The notes: a model not told the origin generated them from the sequence alone. DNA of 64,000 nucleotides from Aggregatibacter segnis ATCC 33393 (GCF_000185305.1 NZ_GL622200.1:1188608-1252607); one strand, 5' to 3'; positions 11,175 through 21,493 are shown, counted from the first letter of the stretch. Numbers and translations are program-made.

Positions 11175-12026
11175 CTATTCCTGAATCATTAAAACACTTC
11201 CGATGAAATCGGCGTCTCCGGCAAAATAAAGAAAAGGAGATTGATTTTTATCTAAAACTCCTATGTCGGATCCGCCCTCTCTTTCTTCATCTGTGGTTAA
11301 TTTTCTTGTTCGTATGCTTCCATTGAGAATCTCAATACATCTCCCTTCGTACGATTTTTTAGGAAAATAAAATGCTAATAATTTAAAACCGGAAATAGAC
11401 ATTTCTTTATCTTCTCGCATGTCAAAATCTAGTTTAATTAGTTGTTTTGGCGCAGCGGTTAGTACCTTCCCGCTTATGTTTACTCCATAATTCGATGTGG
11501 CTGGCGGATCTTCCATTCTTAAAATGTTAAACCCGATCTTTGTTCCACCTCCGCGCGGATTCCAGTTAAGAAACGTTTCACCAAAGACGACGTCATTCTC
11601 ATTTTGGTAGAAGGTAATTGAATCGGTAACATAGTCATCATTTCTATCATCATATCTCGTCCATGATAAGACAGTTCCCGATGCACTCCACCCTTCTTGC
11701 GTTGGTTCCGTTATGCTGTTTGGCGAATAAGGCGAATAAACAGATAATAAATACTCATTAGGCGCAAGAGTAAAGCATTTCGTGATTCCGTAATTAAAAG
11801 GCTTCTCGATCTCTCTTTTAACAAGTGAGTAATGATACAATCCGTCTAACCCTTTGCCATCAACAACTACAGAGTAGTTACTGCTAGCACCATTAATCTT
11901 TTCAGTGATTAATGCCTTTGTTTTTTTGTTGCTAAATGCGATGTCTCGCATAGTGTTGCCTGTTATTTTTACAGCATTATCATTAACCCGTAACTCATCA
12001 CCAAACACCTTAACGCCGTATGACAT
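11175..12026 (-). CDS. Putative tail-tip or fibre-like phage protein
   Basis: The 283-residue protein follows J and the small 112-residue gene. The first 30 residues (MSYGVKVFGDELRVNDNAVKITG) resemble the start of side-tail or central-fibre proteins. The rest is strand-rich with many aromatic and Gly residues (FLNWNPRGGGTKIGFNIL) and no Cys-rich or enzymatic motif. It probably decorates the tail tip or aids host recognition. This is by position only. AT content is higher than in J. Confidence 0.55.
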   Translation of the reverse strand: MSYGVKVFGDELRVNDNAVKITGNTMRDIAFSNKKTKALITEKINGASSNYSVVVDGKGLDGLYHYSLVKREIEKPFNYGITKCFTLAPNEYLLSVYSPYSPNSITEPTQEGWSASGTVLSWTRYDDRNDDYVTDSITFYQNENDVVFGETFLNWNPRGGGTKIGFNILRMEDPPATSNYGVNISGKVLTAAPKQLIKLDFDMREDKEMSISGFKLLAFYFPKKSYEGRCIEILNGSIRTRKLTTDEEREGGSDIGVLDKNQSPFLYFAGDADFIGSVLMIQE

Positions 12027-12066
12027 ATTTCACCCCTTAAATGTGGACTTTTTTGATAAAAATGCT

Positions 12067-12405
12067 TTAATCTTGATTAACAACTTCATTAGTTTGTTTC
12101 CCTTCTGTTATTAATGACAAGATTTCCTCTCCGCGGAAAATTGAGTCTTGATTAATTGATAGTAATTGCATTGCGGATAAAACAATAGCGCTGTTTTGGG
12201 GCAATGACACATCATCAATCAATAATCCTGTTATTAACCCGTTTTTCATATTGATAAAATCTGATTCGGTTTCAAAACTTGCGATCTGCACCTCCAGTTC
12301 GTTATTGATAAAATCAACCCTTATTTGCGATATAGTATGATATTTGCGCACATTTGATGTGATACCACTCAACATACTGATTTCTTTTTTAAAAAAATAA
12401 ATCAT
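12067..12405 (-). CDS. Small phage protein downstream of J
   Basis: The 112-residue protein overlaps the J stop codon (ATGA), so it is translationally coupled. It has no membrane segment and no motif I recognise. Text such as EVQIASFETESDFINMKNGLITGLLID reads as a small soluble alpha/beta domain. It may be a chaperone or accessory of the distal tail. Confidence 0.55.
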   Translation of the reverse strand: MIYFFKKEISMLSGITSNVRKYHTISQIRVDFINNELEVQIASFETESDFINMKNGLITGLLIDDVSLPQNSAIVLSAMQLLSINQDSIFRGEEILSLITEGKQTNEVVNQD

Positions 12406-15400
12406 GATAATTTACCTAGCCTTACCCTTAGATTTCCTGATTCGTCATATACATCAATTCGATCATTTGTGATAACCATTCCGACATTCCCGCTGTTAGC
12501 TCGTATAGTCACGCCACCAGACCCATTAACAATAAATCTATTATTAATATTTAGAGATCCTCCATTAATAACAGGAGATTGGATAGTCTGGTTAGATTTG
12601 ATATGTTGACCAAGGATTGTGCCATCTGCGATTAAGTCACCGCTCAACGCTAACTGATTATTAGCAACAGTAAACACATTGCGAACAGTGCCATCGGTAG
12701 CGCTTTTAACAACGCCGAATTTGTCAGCCATCACAATGACAGATGATTCATTTTCGTTGGCACCCAATGAGATTCCGGCTATCGCCGTTTTTCCACCATT
12801 GATAGCCTGCGTGCGGATAGTGTGCATTGAACTAACCTTGTCGTTAAGACCTGCAACCGTACTGCTCATTTGCGTTACGGTAGACTCTGCCCCATCAATA
12901 CGCGCGGTTAATGCGCTAATTTGCTGAGCGTTAGCATTATCACTATTAGCCTGCGCTTGTTGTACGGCAGTTATGCCGGATAATGCGGATTCCGCCTTGG
13001 CCGTTGCAGTTGTAATGCGTTGCGCTTGTTGCGTATCAACTTTTTTAAGCTCGTTAATTTGCGCTCCACGCGTTTTTGCCTCTTGCTGTATTTGCGCAAT
13101 AGCTTTTTTCGCAATGTCTTTCGCCGCTTCCGCCGCTTCGGATTTACCGCTGATCTCATCGATTAACTCTTGCGTCAATGCGCTTTTGTTAATTTGTCCG
13201 TGGATATAATCAACAATCTTTGTTGCATCACGCTCAGTTACGCCCTCGATGGCATCCGTAAATTTACCCGCGACACCTTTACTCACCATGCGCGCCCAAA
13301 AATAGAATGTTTCAGAGACACCCAAACCGGTGTAACTGTAACTATTTGTAGGGTATGCGAGAGTGATTAATTTACGGGCATTTGCAAAGTTATTATCTTT
13401 ACTTACCCAAATTTCGATTGCCGCATTCGTGTTCGCAAAAATCGGGTTCCGCCAATTCAGGTCGATGCCCATTACCTTGCTTACGGTGACAAGCTCTTTA
13501 ATATCAAAATTAACACTGAAACTCTTTGTAATCGGCTCGGATAACTGCCCCACTAGATTTTTCGCGCGAATTTCAGCGATATAGTCGCCGTCCGGCAAGT
13601 CGCTAAACGCGATAGACGGCTGATCCAAATCGTCGTAAACGTTAAATAAATTACTGTTACGATAGAGTTTTACTTGATATTTAAGACCTTGACCGACAAA
13701 GTTTGCCGGCGGCTTAAAACTCAATGAGATTCCGCTGCCGTCCGCGTTTACTTCGGCGTCGCTTACTGCCGACACCCCGGCTTGATGTAACGTTGTATTA
13801 CGAGACTCAAAACTTGCTGAGTTATCAACAATCGCTTGTTTTTGCGGTTCATGTTGTAACGCCGTGATCGTATAATTGCCGTCGTTTTCAGAGATGCCGA
13901 TAGCACGGTATAATTCCGTGCGCACTAACGGCGTTTGTAGTGCCCAGTTGTCGTCAGGGTTTAAGTTTTCCGGTACGCTCTCCAAATTAACAACATTTCC
14001 AGCGACACTTAGGATTTTAACCCGTTCTGTGCGCTGTCCGTTGTTATCTCTTACAACGTAAGACAGATAACTGCCACCCTCAATCTTGATTTCGCGGTCT
14101 AATTCGACCGCACTTTTATTGATTCCGACAACGCGCCCGCCGAGGTTTGTTTTAGCCCAACTATTGTCCGCAACTTCGATTATATCGCCTGGCAAGTGGT
14201 GTAACCCCTCGCGCCCAACGGTAAATGTAATAGTGCATTGCTCCAATTTAGAGGTGACAAGTACCCATTTCCCGTAACGGCGCGCCTGCCCGCGTGAGGT
14301 ACAAGCGAACGCAGTGATTTTTTTAACGTTATAGCCGTAACGTGCCACCATCTCATCATCGACAACATACTCGATAGCTTTTTGATACATGTTGTTTTTG
14401 TCGGCGTATTCCACTTCCACGGCAGTATAAATGGATTTCAATGGTACATATTGACGAGCAAATTTACCGTCAATTACGTTTGCTTGAGAGTAAGTGCAGA
14501 CTGGATCTGTTGGTCTATCTTGGATTGCCAACATCTGCATTCCGTTCCACGCCACGATCGCGCGGAAAACGGATGACATATCGTTTAATACTTCGTATGC
14601 CGAGCGCTGCTCCGTAATCCAAATTCCCGCCGTCATTCTCGGTTCTTTGCCACCGTAGCCATCCGGCACAAGCTCGTCACAATACTGCGCAATTTGATAA
14701 AGCTGAAATTTATTAAGCCCATATTCGCTTATGCGTTTCCCAATTCCTACATCGGGATTTGTCGCTAAGTCGTAAAAAATCCAAGCTGGGTTTTCTGTCC
14801 ATTCTTTTTTAAAATCCCCGCGCCAAATTCCCGGCGCATAAGCGCGTGTTTCAGGATCGTAAGTGGACGGCACGCTGATAATACGGCCATCCAGGAGCGA
14901 ATTTACATTCGGGAAATTGGGGGTGTGTCGGGAGTCAGTTTTAATGCCGATCATTGCAATGTTTGGATATGACAGTTTGGCGTCAATAATCTCCGTGTAA
15001 CTGCTCCAAACGATAGCATTTTGTAAGCGTTGGCTTTTTGAGTCCGCTGTAACCCGTCTAACGGTGACATTAAACGGCTTAGGAGGTAGCTCATCGATAA
15101 TATAGCTACGGTAAAAACGTGAGGATGACTTGCCGTTGATAGAGTAACTTTTGTAAAGGTTACTGTTTATTAAAATTTCAAACTCTACAGATGTTCCGCT
15201 TGTGTCGCCTTGATCATTTTGGCTAAATAATGCATTAACACCAATTGTCACGCGTAATCGATCAACATCAGGATCGATAATCGAACGAGTGATCGGAAGT
15301 TCTTTTTTTACTTCAATACCAATAGGCACTTCACGTTGGCTGCTATCAAACCCAGTCATTGGCAACTGATCTTGAGTTCCCAGCGTGTACTGGATTTCCA

Positions 15401-15617
15401 TGTTTGTAAAATTAAAACTATCTACGTCATCATCATCCTTACCGCTCGCGTTTTGGATTGGTGTATTGTCTAAATAAGTTGATTTCCACTTATTCACCGG
15501 CCCCTTGATTGGTCCGAGTGATATAATCCCAATTGCGCTCAATCGCTGTGATGATAGCAGGGAATCCGGCGCTTCCACCGGAGTATGTCCGCCGCCACCG
15601 CCTTTTTTACCGCCCAT
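12402..15617 (-). CDS. Tail tip / host-specificity protein J
   Basis: At 1071 residues this is the lambda J counterpart. It starts MGGKKGGGGGHTPVEAPDSLLSSQ, a typical J N-terminus. The middle shows the ring-forming domains of the J tip, followed by fibronectin III-like segments (about 600-790, for example PANFVGQGLKYQVKLYRNSN) and an alpha-helical stretch of about 100 residues with heptads (810-910). The C-terminal part (VIVMADKFGVVKSATDGT, INNRFIVNGSGGV) is the phage fibre-type region that meets the receptor. It terminates the tail and decides host range. Order K-I-J is exactly as in lambda. Confidence 0.9.
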   Translation of the reverse strand: MGGKKGGGGGHTPVEAPDSLLSSQRLSAIGIISLGPIKGPVNKWKSTYLDNTPIQNASGKDDDDVDSFNFTNMEIQYTLGTQDQLPMTGFDSSQREVPIGIEVKKELPITRSIIDPDVDRLRVTIGVNALFSQNDQGDTSGTSVEFEILINSNLYKSYSINGKSSSRFYRSYIIDELPPKPFNVTVRRVTADSKSQRLQNAIVWSSYTEIIDAKLSYPNIAMIGIKTDSRHTPNFPNVNSLLDGRIISVPSTYDPETRAYAPGIWRGDFKKEWTENPAWIFYDLATNPDVGIGKRISEYGLNKFQLYQIAQYCDELVPDGYGGKEPRMTAGIWITEQRSAYEVLNDMSSVFRAIVAWNGMQMLAIQDRPTDPVCTYSQANVIDGKFARQYVPLKSIYTAVEVEYADKNNMYQKAIEYVVDDEMVARYGYNVKKITAFACTSRGQARRYGKWVLVTSKLEQCTITFTVGREGLHHLPGDIIEVADNSWAKTNLGGRVVGINKSAVELDREIKIEGGSYLSYVVRDNNGQRTERVKILSVAGNVVNLESVPENLNPDDNWALQTPLVRTELYRAIGISENDGNYTITALQHEPQKQAIVDNSASFESRNTTLHQAGVSAVSDAEVNADGSGISLSFKPPANFVGQGLKYQVKLYRNSNLFNVYDDLDQPSIAFSDLPDGDYIAEIRAKNLVGQLSEPITKSFSVNFDIKELVTVSKVMGIDLNWRNPIFANTNAAIEIWVSKDNNFANARKLITLAYPTNSYSYTGLGVSETFYFWARMVSKGVAGKFTDAIEGVTERDATKIVDYIHGQINKSALTQELIDEISGKSEAAEAAKDIAKKAIAQIQQEAKTRGAQINELKKVDTQQAQRITTATAKAESALSGITAVQQAQANSDNANAQQISALTARIDGAESTVTQMSSTVAGLNDKVSSMHTIRTQAINGGKTAIAGISLGANENESSVIVMADKFGVVKSATDGTVRNVFTVANNQLALSGDLIADGTILGQHIKSNQTIQSPVINGGSLNINNRFIVNGSGGVTIRANSGNVGMVITNDRIDVYDESGNLRVRLGKLS

Positions 15618-15626
15618 ATTTACCCC

Positions 15627-15652
15627 ATAAAAAACCGCACATAAAAGTGCGG
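15627..15652 (-). terminator. Terminator-like stem between tail genes I and J
   Basis: CCGCAC and GTGCGG, a shortened uptake-signal pair, form a stem and in the minus direction run into TTTTTT. It lies inside the late operon, so Q-modified polymerase would have to read through it. Confidence 0.7.
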
Positions 15653-15656
15653 TCTG

Positions 15657-16322
15657 TTAATTACGTTTTAATCTTCTTCTTTTCCCGGTTACGTCAGCTT
15701 GCGTGTTATCAGCCTCAGGTGCATCGTCGTACGCTTCCGCGCCTTGCGATACTAAAACAAGACTTGTCATCATACGCCCATAAAGTAACGGTATTGGTCG
15801 CCCTTGTGGGGTTAGATTTTTCAGATTGCTAAATGAGGTGCTTTGATTTTTTTCGCCCTCTTTTATTTTCTGATCACCCATGCTTGGCGTAGGTGTCAAA
15901 AGCGAAATTGCACCACTAACGATTAGCGATGCGCCAACGGTAAAAGCCATCGTAGCACCTGCAAAACCCTGCGCCCCCAAATAAGACCAACCGGCAGCAC
16001 CGCCCGCATACCACGACGCGGCAATCAACACCACGCCTACAATGATTTGACCAATGCCAATACCTTTTCCGGCACCAGCAATTACCGGGGTAAAATGGAT
16101 AGTGCAATCAGCCTTAAAGTCTATGTCGGCTTTAACTTGGCTTTCCTCAAGATAAGTGTTTTTCCCGATTCTAACTTTATAGCAACCTTTTTTGAGATGC
16201 TCGCGCAACCCCTTAATTTGGGTTAAAAGCCCGCTCATTAACTCAGAAAAAGAATCAACCTCAAGTTCTACCGGCTCACGCACAAATCGTTTAAGATCGC
16301 CGTAAAATTTAACTTGTACCAT
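15657..16322 (-). CDS. Tail assembly protein I
   Basis: The 221-residue protein corresponds to lambda gpI. The first 80 residues are a ubiquitin-like fold (MVQVKFYGDLKRFVREPVELEV). A hydrophobic Gly/Ala segment follows at about 85-155 (AGAGKGIGIGQIIVGVVLIAASW), then a basic tail RRRLKRN. gpI helps J tip assembly and is not part of the mature virion in lambda. The start at 16322 is taken because it gives the conserved N-terminus; it overlaps gene K by 55 bases. Confidence 0.85.
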   Translation of the reverse strand: MVQVKFYGDLKRFVREPVELEVDSFSELMSGLLTQIKGLREHLKKGCYKVRIGKNTYLEESQVKADIDFKADCTIHFTPVIAGAGKGIGIGQIIVGVVLIAASWYAGGAAGWSYLGAQGFAGATMAFTVGASLIVSGAISLLTPTPSMGDQKIKEGEKNQSTSFSNLKNLTPQGRPIPLLYGRMMTSLVLVSQGAEAYDDAPEADNTQADVTGKRRRLKRN

Positions 16323-17026
16323 TCTTTGTGTCTCCAAACAGAGTGTGTGTTATTAAGCCAAAAACCATCATAAGGCACGCGGGCGGATAGCCTATCTTGG
16401 CTATGATGTAACATCATTTGATTGCCAAGATACACCCCGGCATGATTCGCCACTTTACTGCCGACTTGAATTAAGACAACATCGCCGATCTGTATATCTG
16501 CTTCATGCATCACCCTGTAAAAACCACACCGTAACAGCCCTTCTTCATAAAGATTCTCTGTTTCAAACCACTCAAACGGATACTTTGAGTTGTCCGGCAG
16601 ATCAATCCCTGCAAGCATATAACTGTCTAATACAATATTCCGGCAGTCTTGTTTGTTGTTTTCAAACTGCCGCCCGATTAATGGCGGGACATTGCGAAAA
16701 CACTTAATGTCACCGTCAACCACGAGCCAAAAATCCAAACCTAATCGCACTTGGCAGGCGCGATCTGATGCAGATAAATAAGGCAATCCGCGCATATAGT
16801 CGCTGTCTGGGTGGGAGTGCACCAGCGCAACAATCTCGCCTTGCTCCTCGGCTTTGATAAATTCTTCCGGTGCAATTTCGAAAAAATTTACCGGGTCGGA
16901 AGCAACATTAGTACACGGGTAATAATACAAATCCCCACGCACAGATAAAACAAACCCGCAAGATTCCTGCGGGTGACATTTCGTGGCGTGGGCTAATATT
17001 GCCCGTTTTAACTCAAAATCAATCAT
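16268..17026 (-). CDS. Tail assembly protein K (JAMM + NlpC/P60 domains)
   Basis: The 252-residue protein joins two hydrolase domains as in lambda gpK. The N-terminal JAMM metalloprotease-like domain carries HSHPDSDYMRGLPYLSASD, giving the HxH and S-x2-D zinc ligands. The C-terminal NlpC/P60 domain has its Cys in NKQDCRNIVLD and its His in VANHAGVYLG. It is thought to process the tip or cut peptidoglycan during infection. The start at 17026 abuts the end of gene L. A longer reading frame starting at 17164 is spurious, since it runs back into L. Confidence 0.9.
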   Translation of the reverse strand: MIDFELKRAILAHATKCHPQESCGFVLSVRGDLYYYPCTNVASDPVNFFEIAPEEFIKAEEQGEIVALVHSHPDSDYMRGLPYLSASDRACQVRLGLDFWLVVDGDIKCFRNVPPLIGRQFENNKQDCRNIVLDSYMLAGIDLPDNSKYPFEWFETENLYEEGLLRCGFYRVMHEADIQIGDVVLIQVGSKVANHAGVYLGNQMMLHHSQDRLSARVPYDGFWLNNTHSVWRHKEWYKLNFTAILNDLCVSR

Positions 17027-17027
17027 A

Positions 17028-17762
17028 TTAATTACCAAATTGGGTTGTGCTTGGGAAACCACCGAACGGCAATACCGCATTCTTCCCCCAACGCAATTTA
17101 CATCCGCGCAAACAGTGTGAGCATTTATCTTTTTTAGGGTCGGTTGTCGGCTCGTCGTATTCATCCGCCACCGGACCGCCCGTGTAACCGCACTGCGAGG
17201 ATCTGTATTGCCAGATACAAGTGTCAGATGTAATCATCAATAAAGGAATTCGGGCGCCGTCTGTTTCAATCGGCAATGCCAGCTCAAATGTTGCAGTGAC
17301 ATCATCAAGCGACTTTAACTGCTCAATAACATACAAACTGACTGCTTCCTGCATCGGGTCGGCATTTGGATTTCCTCCAGCAAAATTTACCGCATCTAAA
17401 AACTTGGCGTAAACTTGGCGCCGCACGACTTTACCGCCGATACCTTGCCCAAAATCCGCAACAATACCCGTAACCAGCCCGTAAAGATTGGATAGCGTTA
17501 GCGTAGGGCGGTTGCTTGGACCACTGCTTGATAACTCAAATCCCTCGGCGTTAATGGGGTATGCAGCGTATTCATTACCTTGCCAGATAAGGTTTTTGCC
17601 CCCCTGCGTTAATCCGTTATGAAAACGGTATATTTCGCCTTTTTTATCGGGCGAGCTATTAGATGGGATTTTACTTAAATCAATTTCCCATAATTCAATC
17701 AGTGCGCCTTGCTCGAGTTTGGATAATTCCGACAACATTTTATTCGGGGTATCTTTTGGCAT
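17028..17762 (-). CDS. Minor tail protein L
   Basis: The 244-residue protein matches lambda gpL. The C-terminal half contains four Cys (CIWQYRSSQCGY, CSHCLRGCKLRWG) that bind an iron-sulfur cluster in gpL relatives. The end, LPFGGFPSTTQFG, is also characteristic. gpL links the tail tube end to the tip. It overlaps gene M at the start codon. Confidence 0.88.
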   Translation of the reverse strand: MPKDTPNKMLSELSKLEQGALIELWEIDLSKIPSNSSPDKKGEIYRFHNGLTQGGKNLIWQGNEYAAYPINAEGFELSSSGPSNRPTLTLSNLYGLVTGIVADFGQGIGGKVVRRQVYAKFLDAVNFAGGNPNADPMQEAVSLYVIEQLKSLDDVTATFELALPIETDGARIPLLMITSDTCIWQYRSSQCGYTGGPVADEYDEPTTDPKKDKCSHCLRGCKLRWGKNAVLPFGGFPSTTQFGN

Positions 17763-18094
17763 TACATCACCTCTTCAAAAGTGCAGCTAATTTCGGTGTA
17801 TTTTTTATCTACAGTTTTAGACCATTTAGGACAAACCGCCTTGATTAATGCACCGCCCTCATACTCTTTAAATAAAAACGGAGTTACCCCGCTATGCTCC
17901 ACAAAAAAGCGGTCTAATTCGACCGCACTTTTATGATTGAGCTTGTAAGTCAGGCTAAATTTACGCAATAGCGGACTCAGCCCGTCAACCATCCTCTGTT
18001 CGTAGCCGTCGCCAAATTTATTTACTTTTCGGCGAGGTTCGCTTTCCACGGTGTATCCGGGTTTCGGACAAAAATTAATTGTTCTTAACGCCAC
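17762..18094 (-). CDS. Minor tail protein M
   Basis: The 110-residue protein matches the gpM (Phage_min_tail) family, with TVESEPRRKVNKFGDGYEQRM near the start and FEEVM at the end. It works with H, L and K to build the tail initiator. It sits immediately after the tape measure gene. An in-frame uptake signal encodes part of LNHKSAVELDRFF. Confidence 0.85.
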   Translation of the reverse strand: MALRTINFCPKPGYTVESEPRRKVNKFGDGYEQRMVDGLSPLLRKFSLTYKLNHKSAVELDRFFVEHSGVTPFLFKEYEGGALIKAVCPKWSKTVDKKYTEISCTFEEVM

Positions 18095-18103
18095 AATTTA
18101 CCC

Positions 18104-21100
18104 CTAGTTCAAAAGACCGCCATCGCGCCCACGTTGTTTTCGCATTACTTCCAGCACTTTTACCGTGATTGCGTCGGATAACGCCTTACTTTGCGCAATC
18201 TGCTGCTCTACCGTAACATCCTCTTTACCATCTTTAGCAATATTGATTGTGATGCTGATCTCATTGTGATCCCCCTCACCACCATTGCTGCTAATTCCTG
18301 GATAACTCGGCGAACTACCACCGCCCACGCGCCCACCACTAGCAAAGCGCGGTAATCGTCGCTGATTAAGCGCATTCATAAATGCCACCCCGTAGTGATC
18401 CACGGTACGGGATGTCATTACAAATTCGTTATTGGATAACCAGGCGGGGATTGAGTCGCTTGTTCCGGTTCCTGGACCTTGTACATGACCGCCGGTAGCA
18501 AACGCTGCAACGCTGGTAATTTGCGAGATTAAGTTAACCCCGGCACTTGCCACAGCTGCCATATTCGCAAATTTTTGTGCTGGTGTAAGCGCGGATGGAT
18601 CAGCCATTGCCTGTGCGATTGCTTGTGATAGTTTTACTGTTGCCTCGGCGATCGCAAATGCTTTCGAGATAGCAAACATCGCTTTATAAGCTGCTGACTG
18701 TTTGCCGGCAGATTGTTCCACCATCGACGCCAAACCATCAAATGCACTTCCAAGGTCGTTCAACCCAGTAGCATAGTTTGTCATATCGCGCTGAAATTCG
18801 TCGTTTTTGTATTTGTCGATGATTTCTTGACGGCGTTGCTGAAACTCCTCCTCAGTAATAAGCTTTTGCTCATTAAACGCTTGGAGTTGCGCTAGTTCCT
18901 GCGTTTGTTTATTTTTGGTCTCTTGTAAAGGGTCGTAAATTGCGCGAACTTGGGCTAACGGATCGACCGCACTTTGCGACACACCTTGCGCATAATCAAA
19001 CTGCGCCCGTTGTGCGGCTTTGGCAGCTTCCGCTTGATTTAGTTGCCCTGCGTTATAAAGCTCCTGAATCGACTTTAAGTCATCATTCAAATTCGCTTTC
19101 AGCAGTTTTTCCGGCGCATATTTACCTGCAAGCTCCAACCGTTGACGAGCAAAACGTTCGGCGATGGCAGTTTTTGCCGTTTCATATTCTTGGTAAGACA
19201 CTACACCTTTCTTATAATGTTCTTCCAAACGTTGAAACATTCGCGCTTGCTCTAATTCAATTTCACCAAGGCTTGAACTGTTTTTCTTGCGAATTTCATC
19301 GTAAAAGTTAAGCCAATTTTCACGAGCATTATCTGACGACTTATTCTTTTTGAGACTTGTTTCAATGGTGGCTACCTTAGTATCTGTATCAAATAACCCC
19401 TCAATCTTTTTACCCATGTCGAGCATGGTTTGTAATTGTTCGGCGGATAAGTTGATCGCAGCTGCGGCCGCCTGTGCTGCCGCTACGTCACCATTGGCAA
19501 TAGCATTAAGAACCTTTGAGTATTCAGCGCCTTTAACACCAAGCACTTCATAAAGACCTGCCAACACATAAGATGCCTTAGCATGACCTTTATTTTTAAG
19601 CTCTAACACCTCTAATTTAGCGCGTAAATCATCAGATTTTTTAGTAAGTTCATCCTGTGCTTTTTTAAAATCAATCGTTGCGCCGGTAGCTTCATCTGTA
19701 CTTGCCTTGGCGGCATCAAGACCATTTTTTACATCAGCAATAATCTGTTCGGCCTTTTCATTGCTTACATTAAAAAGGGATAGTTTCTGTTTAATTTCAT
19801 CAAGCGATCGTCCTTTGCTCTGCATTGTCTGCACTATCGCGTGTAATTGATTATCAAAAACCTTACTTTTTGCTGTCGCTACTTCCATTCCGGCGCGATA
19901 ATTAGCGGTTGCTTTTTCTACATCTTCAGCAGTATCAGCAAACAACCAGCCACGACGATTGCTAAACTCAGATTGGATCATTGCGTTGCCAAGGCTTTTT
20001 AACTGCGCCTCCTGCTCTTTCATTGCATCAATTTGTTCAAAGATTTTTGTGGTTAAGACAGCTTCACTCAACCCCTCATAACTTTCCTTGAGCTGTTCAT
20101 TTGCCGCTTTAGTGTCTATAGCTGACTTTCTTGCTTCTTCGGCTTGTGAATGGAAGTAATACAACGCACTCGCTGCGATTGTAATCACACCTGCGGGACC
20201 GCCCAATAATCCCATAACATTTCGCAAGCCAACTGCCGCTGCGCTAGCAAGTCTGTTTGCCGTAGCTAAATTGCGCTTAGCATTCGCTTCGGCATTAACC
20301 AATGCTGTTATTTGAGCCACTTGCGCTTTCATTTGCTCACGCAACGCAAATCTTGTTTTTTCTGATTGGGCCACTTGTAATTGTGCGGACAAGGCGGACA
20401 TTTCAGCTTGTGCAGCAATCCTAGATGCCGTAGCTTTGGCATAAAGTGCTTTAGCTTCGTTATAGTGAGATAACGTATTTTTGGCGCTATTAATTCCGGT
20501 TTGTAGGAGTGCAGTTGAGTACTTTCCAATTTGCCCGATCGCTAAGGCACCAGTAAACAAAACAGCAGCTTGAATCGCACTATCCAAATTGGCTGCAACA
20601 AATTCAATACTCTCTGCAAGTTTTGTTGTCACGCCGACAGTTTGATCGAATCGCCCAACAGTTTGAATAAATGCGGTTTCTAGATTGGTTAAAGACCCAG
20701 ATACGGTTTTGATACGACTATCAAAATCGCTATCAATTTGCTTACGCACTTTTCGCAGTGCAGTGATAACTTGTTGGGTGCTAAGCTCACCATCTGCCCC
20801 CATTGCTTTCAGTTCGCCTGTCGTTACGCCCAAACCTTTTGCAATTGCGTCTGCCAATCCCGGTATTTGTTGCATTACCGAGTTGAGATCTTGCCCTTTC
20901 AATGTTCCGGTAGATAAAGCCTGCCCGAATTGGATTAACCCAGCCTCAGCTTGTGCGGCAGTGGCGCCTGACATCGCAACAGCTTTCGATACAGTTTCGG
21001 TTATAGACGCGACTTCACCTTGACTTAATTTTAACTTTTCAGCATTTTGCGCAAATTTTTGATATACCGTTGATGTTGCGGCTACTGATTGATTAGTACG

Positions 21101-21430
21101 CAAAGAAATGTCAAATACTGATTGAGTAGCAAAAGCGAGTTCGTTGTTACCGTTAGTACTTAACTTTAAGCGGTTAATTAACTCAGTATTAGCGTCAGCG
21201 TATGAAAGTGCGGCCCTTCCAACACGAGCGAACATATCTTTAGCCAAAAGTAAGTTCGTTAATTTTGAAGAACGATTGAGAGATTCCATCGCAGAATCAA
21301 TATTATTCAAATAACGCTGAGCTTCAACCGAAAATCTTTTTGTTCTTTGTTGAGCTTTCGATAACGCGTCTTGATATTTAACTTGTTCTAACTCAAGCTG
21401 AATACTCAGCTTGCCTAAAGCGCCAGACAT
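18104..21430 (-). CDS. Tape measure protein
   Basis: At 1108 residues it is the longest prophage gene and sets tail length. The first 250 residues include the conserved tape-measure segment (LKGQDLNSVMQQIPGLADAIAKGLGVTTGELKAMGADG). Long Ala/Gln/Lys-rich helices follow, with hydrophobic stretches near 285-315 and 410-440. The C-terminus carries ATGGHVQGPGTGTSDSIPAWLSNNEFVM, a hallmark of siphophage tape measures. If the usual 1.5 angstroms per residue holds, the tail would be about 165 nm. The start at 21430 (MSGALGKLSIQ) is preferred over an earlier Met. Confidence 0.93.
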   Translation of the reverse strand: MSGALGKLSIQLELEQVKYQDALSKAQQRTKRFSVEAQRYLNNIDSAMESLNRSSKLTNLLLAKDMFARVGRAALSYADANTELINRLKLSTNGNNELAFATQSVFDISLRTNQSVAATSTVYQKFAQNAEKLKLSQGEVASITETVSKAVAMSGATAAQAEAGLIQFGQALSTGTLKGQDLNSVMQQIPGLADAIAKGLGVTTGELKAMGADGELSTQQVITALRKVRKQIDSDFDSRIKTVSGSLTNLETAFIQTVGRFDQTVGVTTKLAESIEFVAANLDSAIQAAVLFTGALAIGQIGKYSTALLQTGINSAKNTLSHYNEAKALYAKATASRIAAQAEMSALSAQLQVAQSEKTRFALREQMKAQVAQITALVNAEANAKRNLATANRLASAAAVGLRNVMGLLGGPAGVITIAASALYYFHSQAEEARKSAIDTKAANEQLKESYEGLSEAVLTTKIFEQIDAMKEQEAQLKSLGNAMIQSEFSNRRGWLFADTAEDVEKATANYRAGMEVATAKSKVFDNQLHAIVQTMQSKGRSLDEIKQKLSLFNVSNEKAEQIIADVKNGLDAAKASTDEATGATIDFKKAQDELTKKSDDLRAKLEVLELKNKGHAKASYVLAGLYEVLGVKGAEYSKVLNAIANGDVAAAQAAAAAINLSAEQLQTMLDMGKKIEGLFDTDTKVATIETSLKKNKSSDNARENWLNFYDEIRKKNSSSLGEIELEQARMFQRLEEHYKKGVVSYQEYETAKTAIAERFARQRLELAGKYAPEKLLKANLNDDLKSIQELYNAGQLNQAEAAKAAQRAQFDYAQGVSQSAVDPLAQVRAIYDPLQETKNKQTQELAQLQAFNEQKLITEEEFQQRRQEIIDKYKNDEFQRDMTNYATGLNDLGSAFDGLASMVEQSAGKQSAAYKAMFAISKAFAIAEATVKLSQAIAQAMADPSALTPAQKFANMAAVASAGVNLISQITSVAAFATGGHVQGPGTGTSDSIPAWLSNNEFVMTSRTVDHYGVAFMNALNQRRLPRFASGGRVGGGSSPSYPGISSNGGEGDHNEISITINIAKDGKEDVTVEQQIAQSKALSDAITVKVLEVMRKQRGRDGGLLN

Positions 21431-21442
21431 AAAAATCTCCCA

Positions 21443-21469
21443 TAAAAAAAGCACTCCGAAGAGTGCTTT
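21443..21469 (-). terminator. Terminator upstream of the tape measure gene
   Basis: AAAGCACTC and GAGTGCTTT pair around CGAA, and in the minus direction the stem runs into TTTTTTTA. It again punctuates the late operon. Confidence 0.8.
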
Positions 21470-21493
21470 AATAAAAAATTAAAATTACTGCCG

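Noticed and set aside
16268-17164. Longer form of tail protein K beginning at 17164
   Set aside because: The extra 46 residues are the out-of-frame end of gene L. The JAMM domain starts at 17026.
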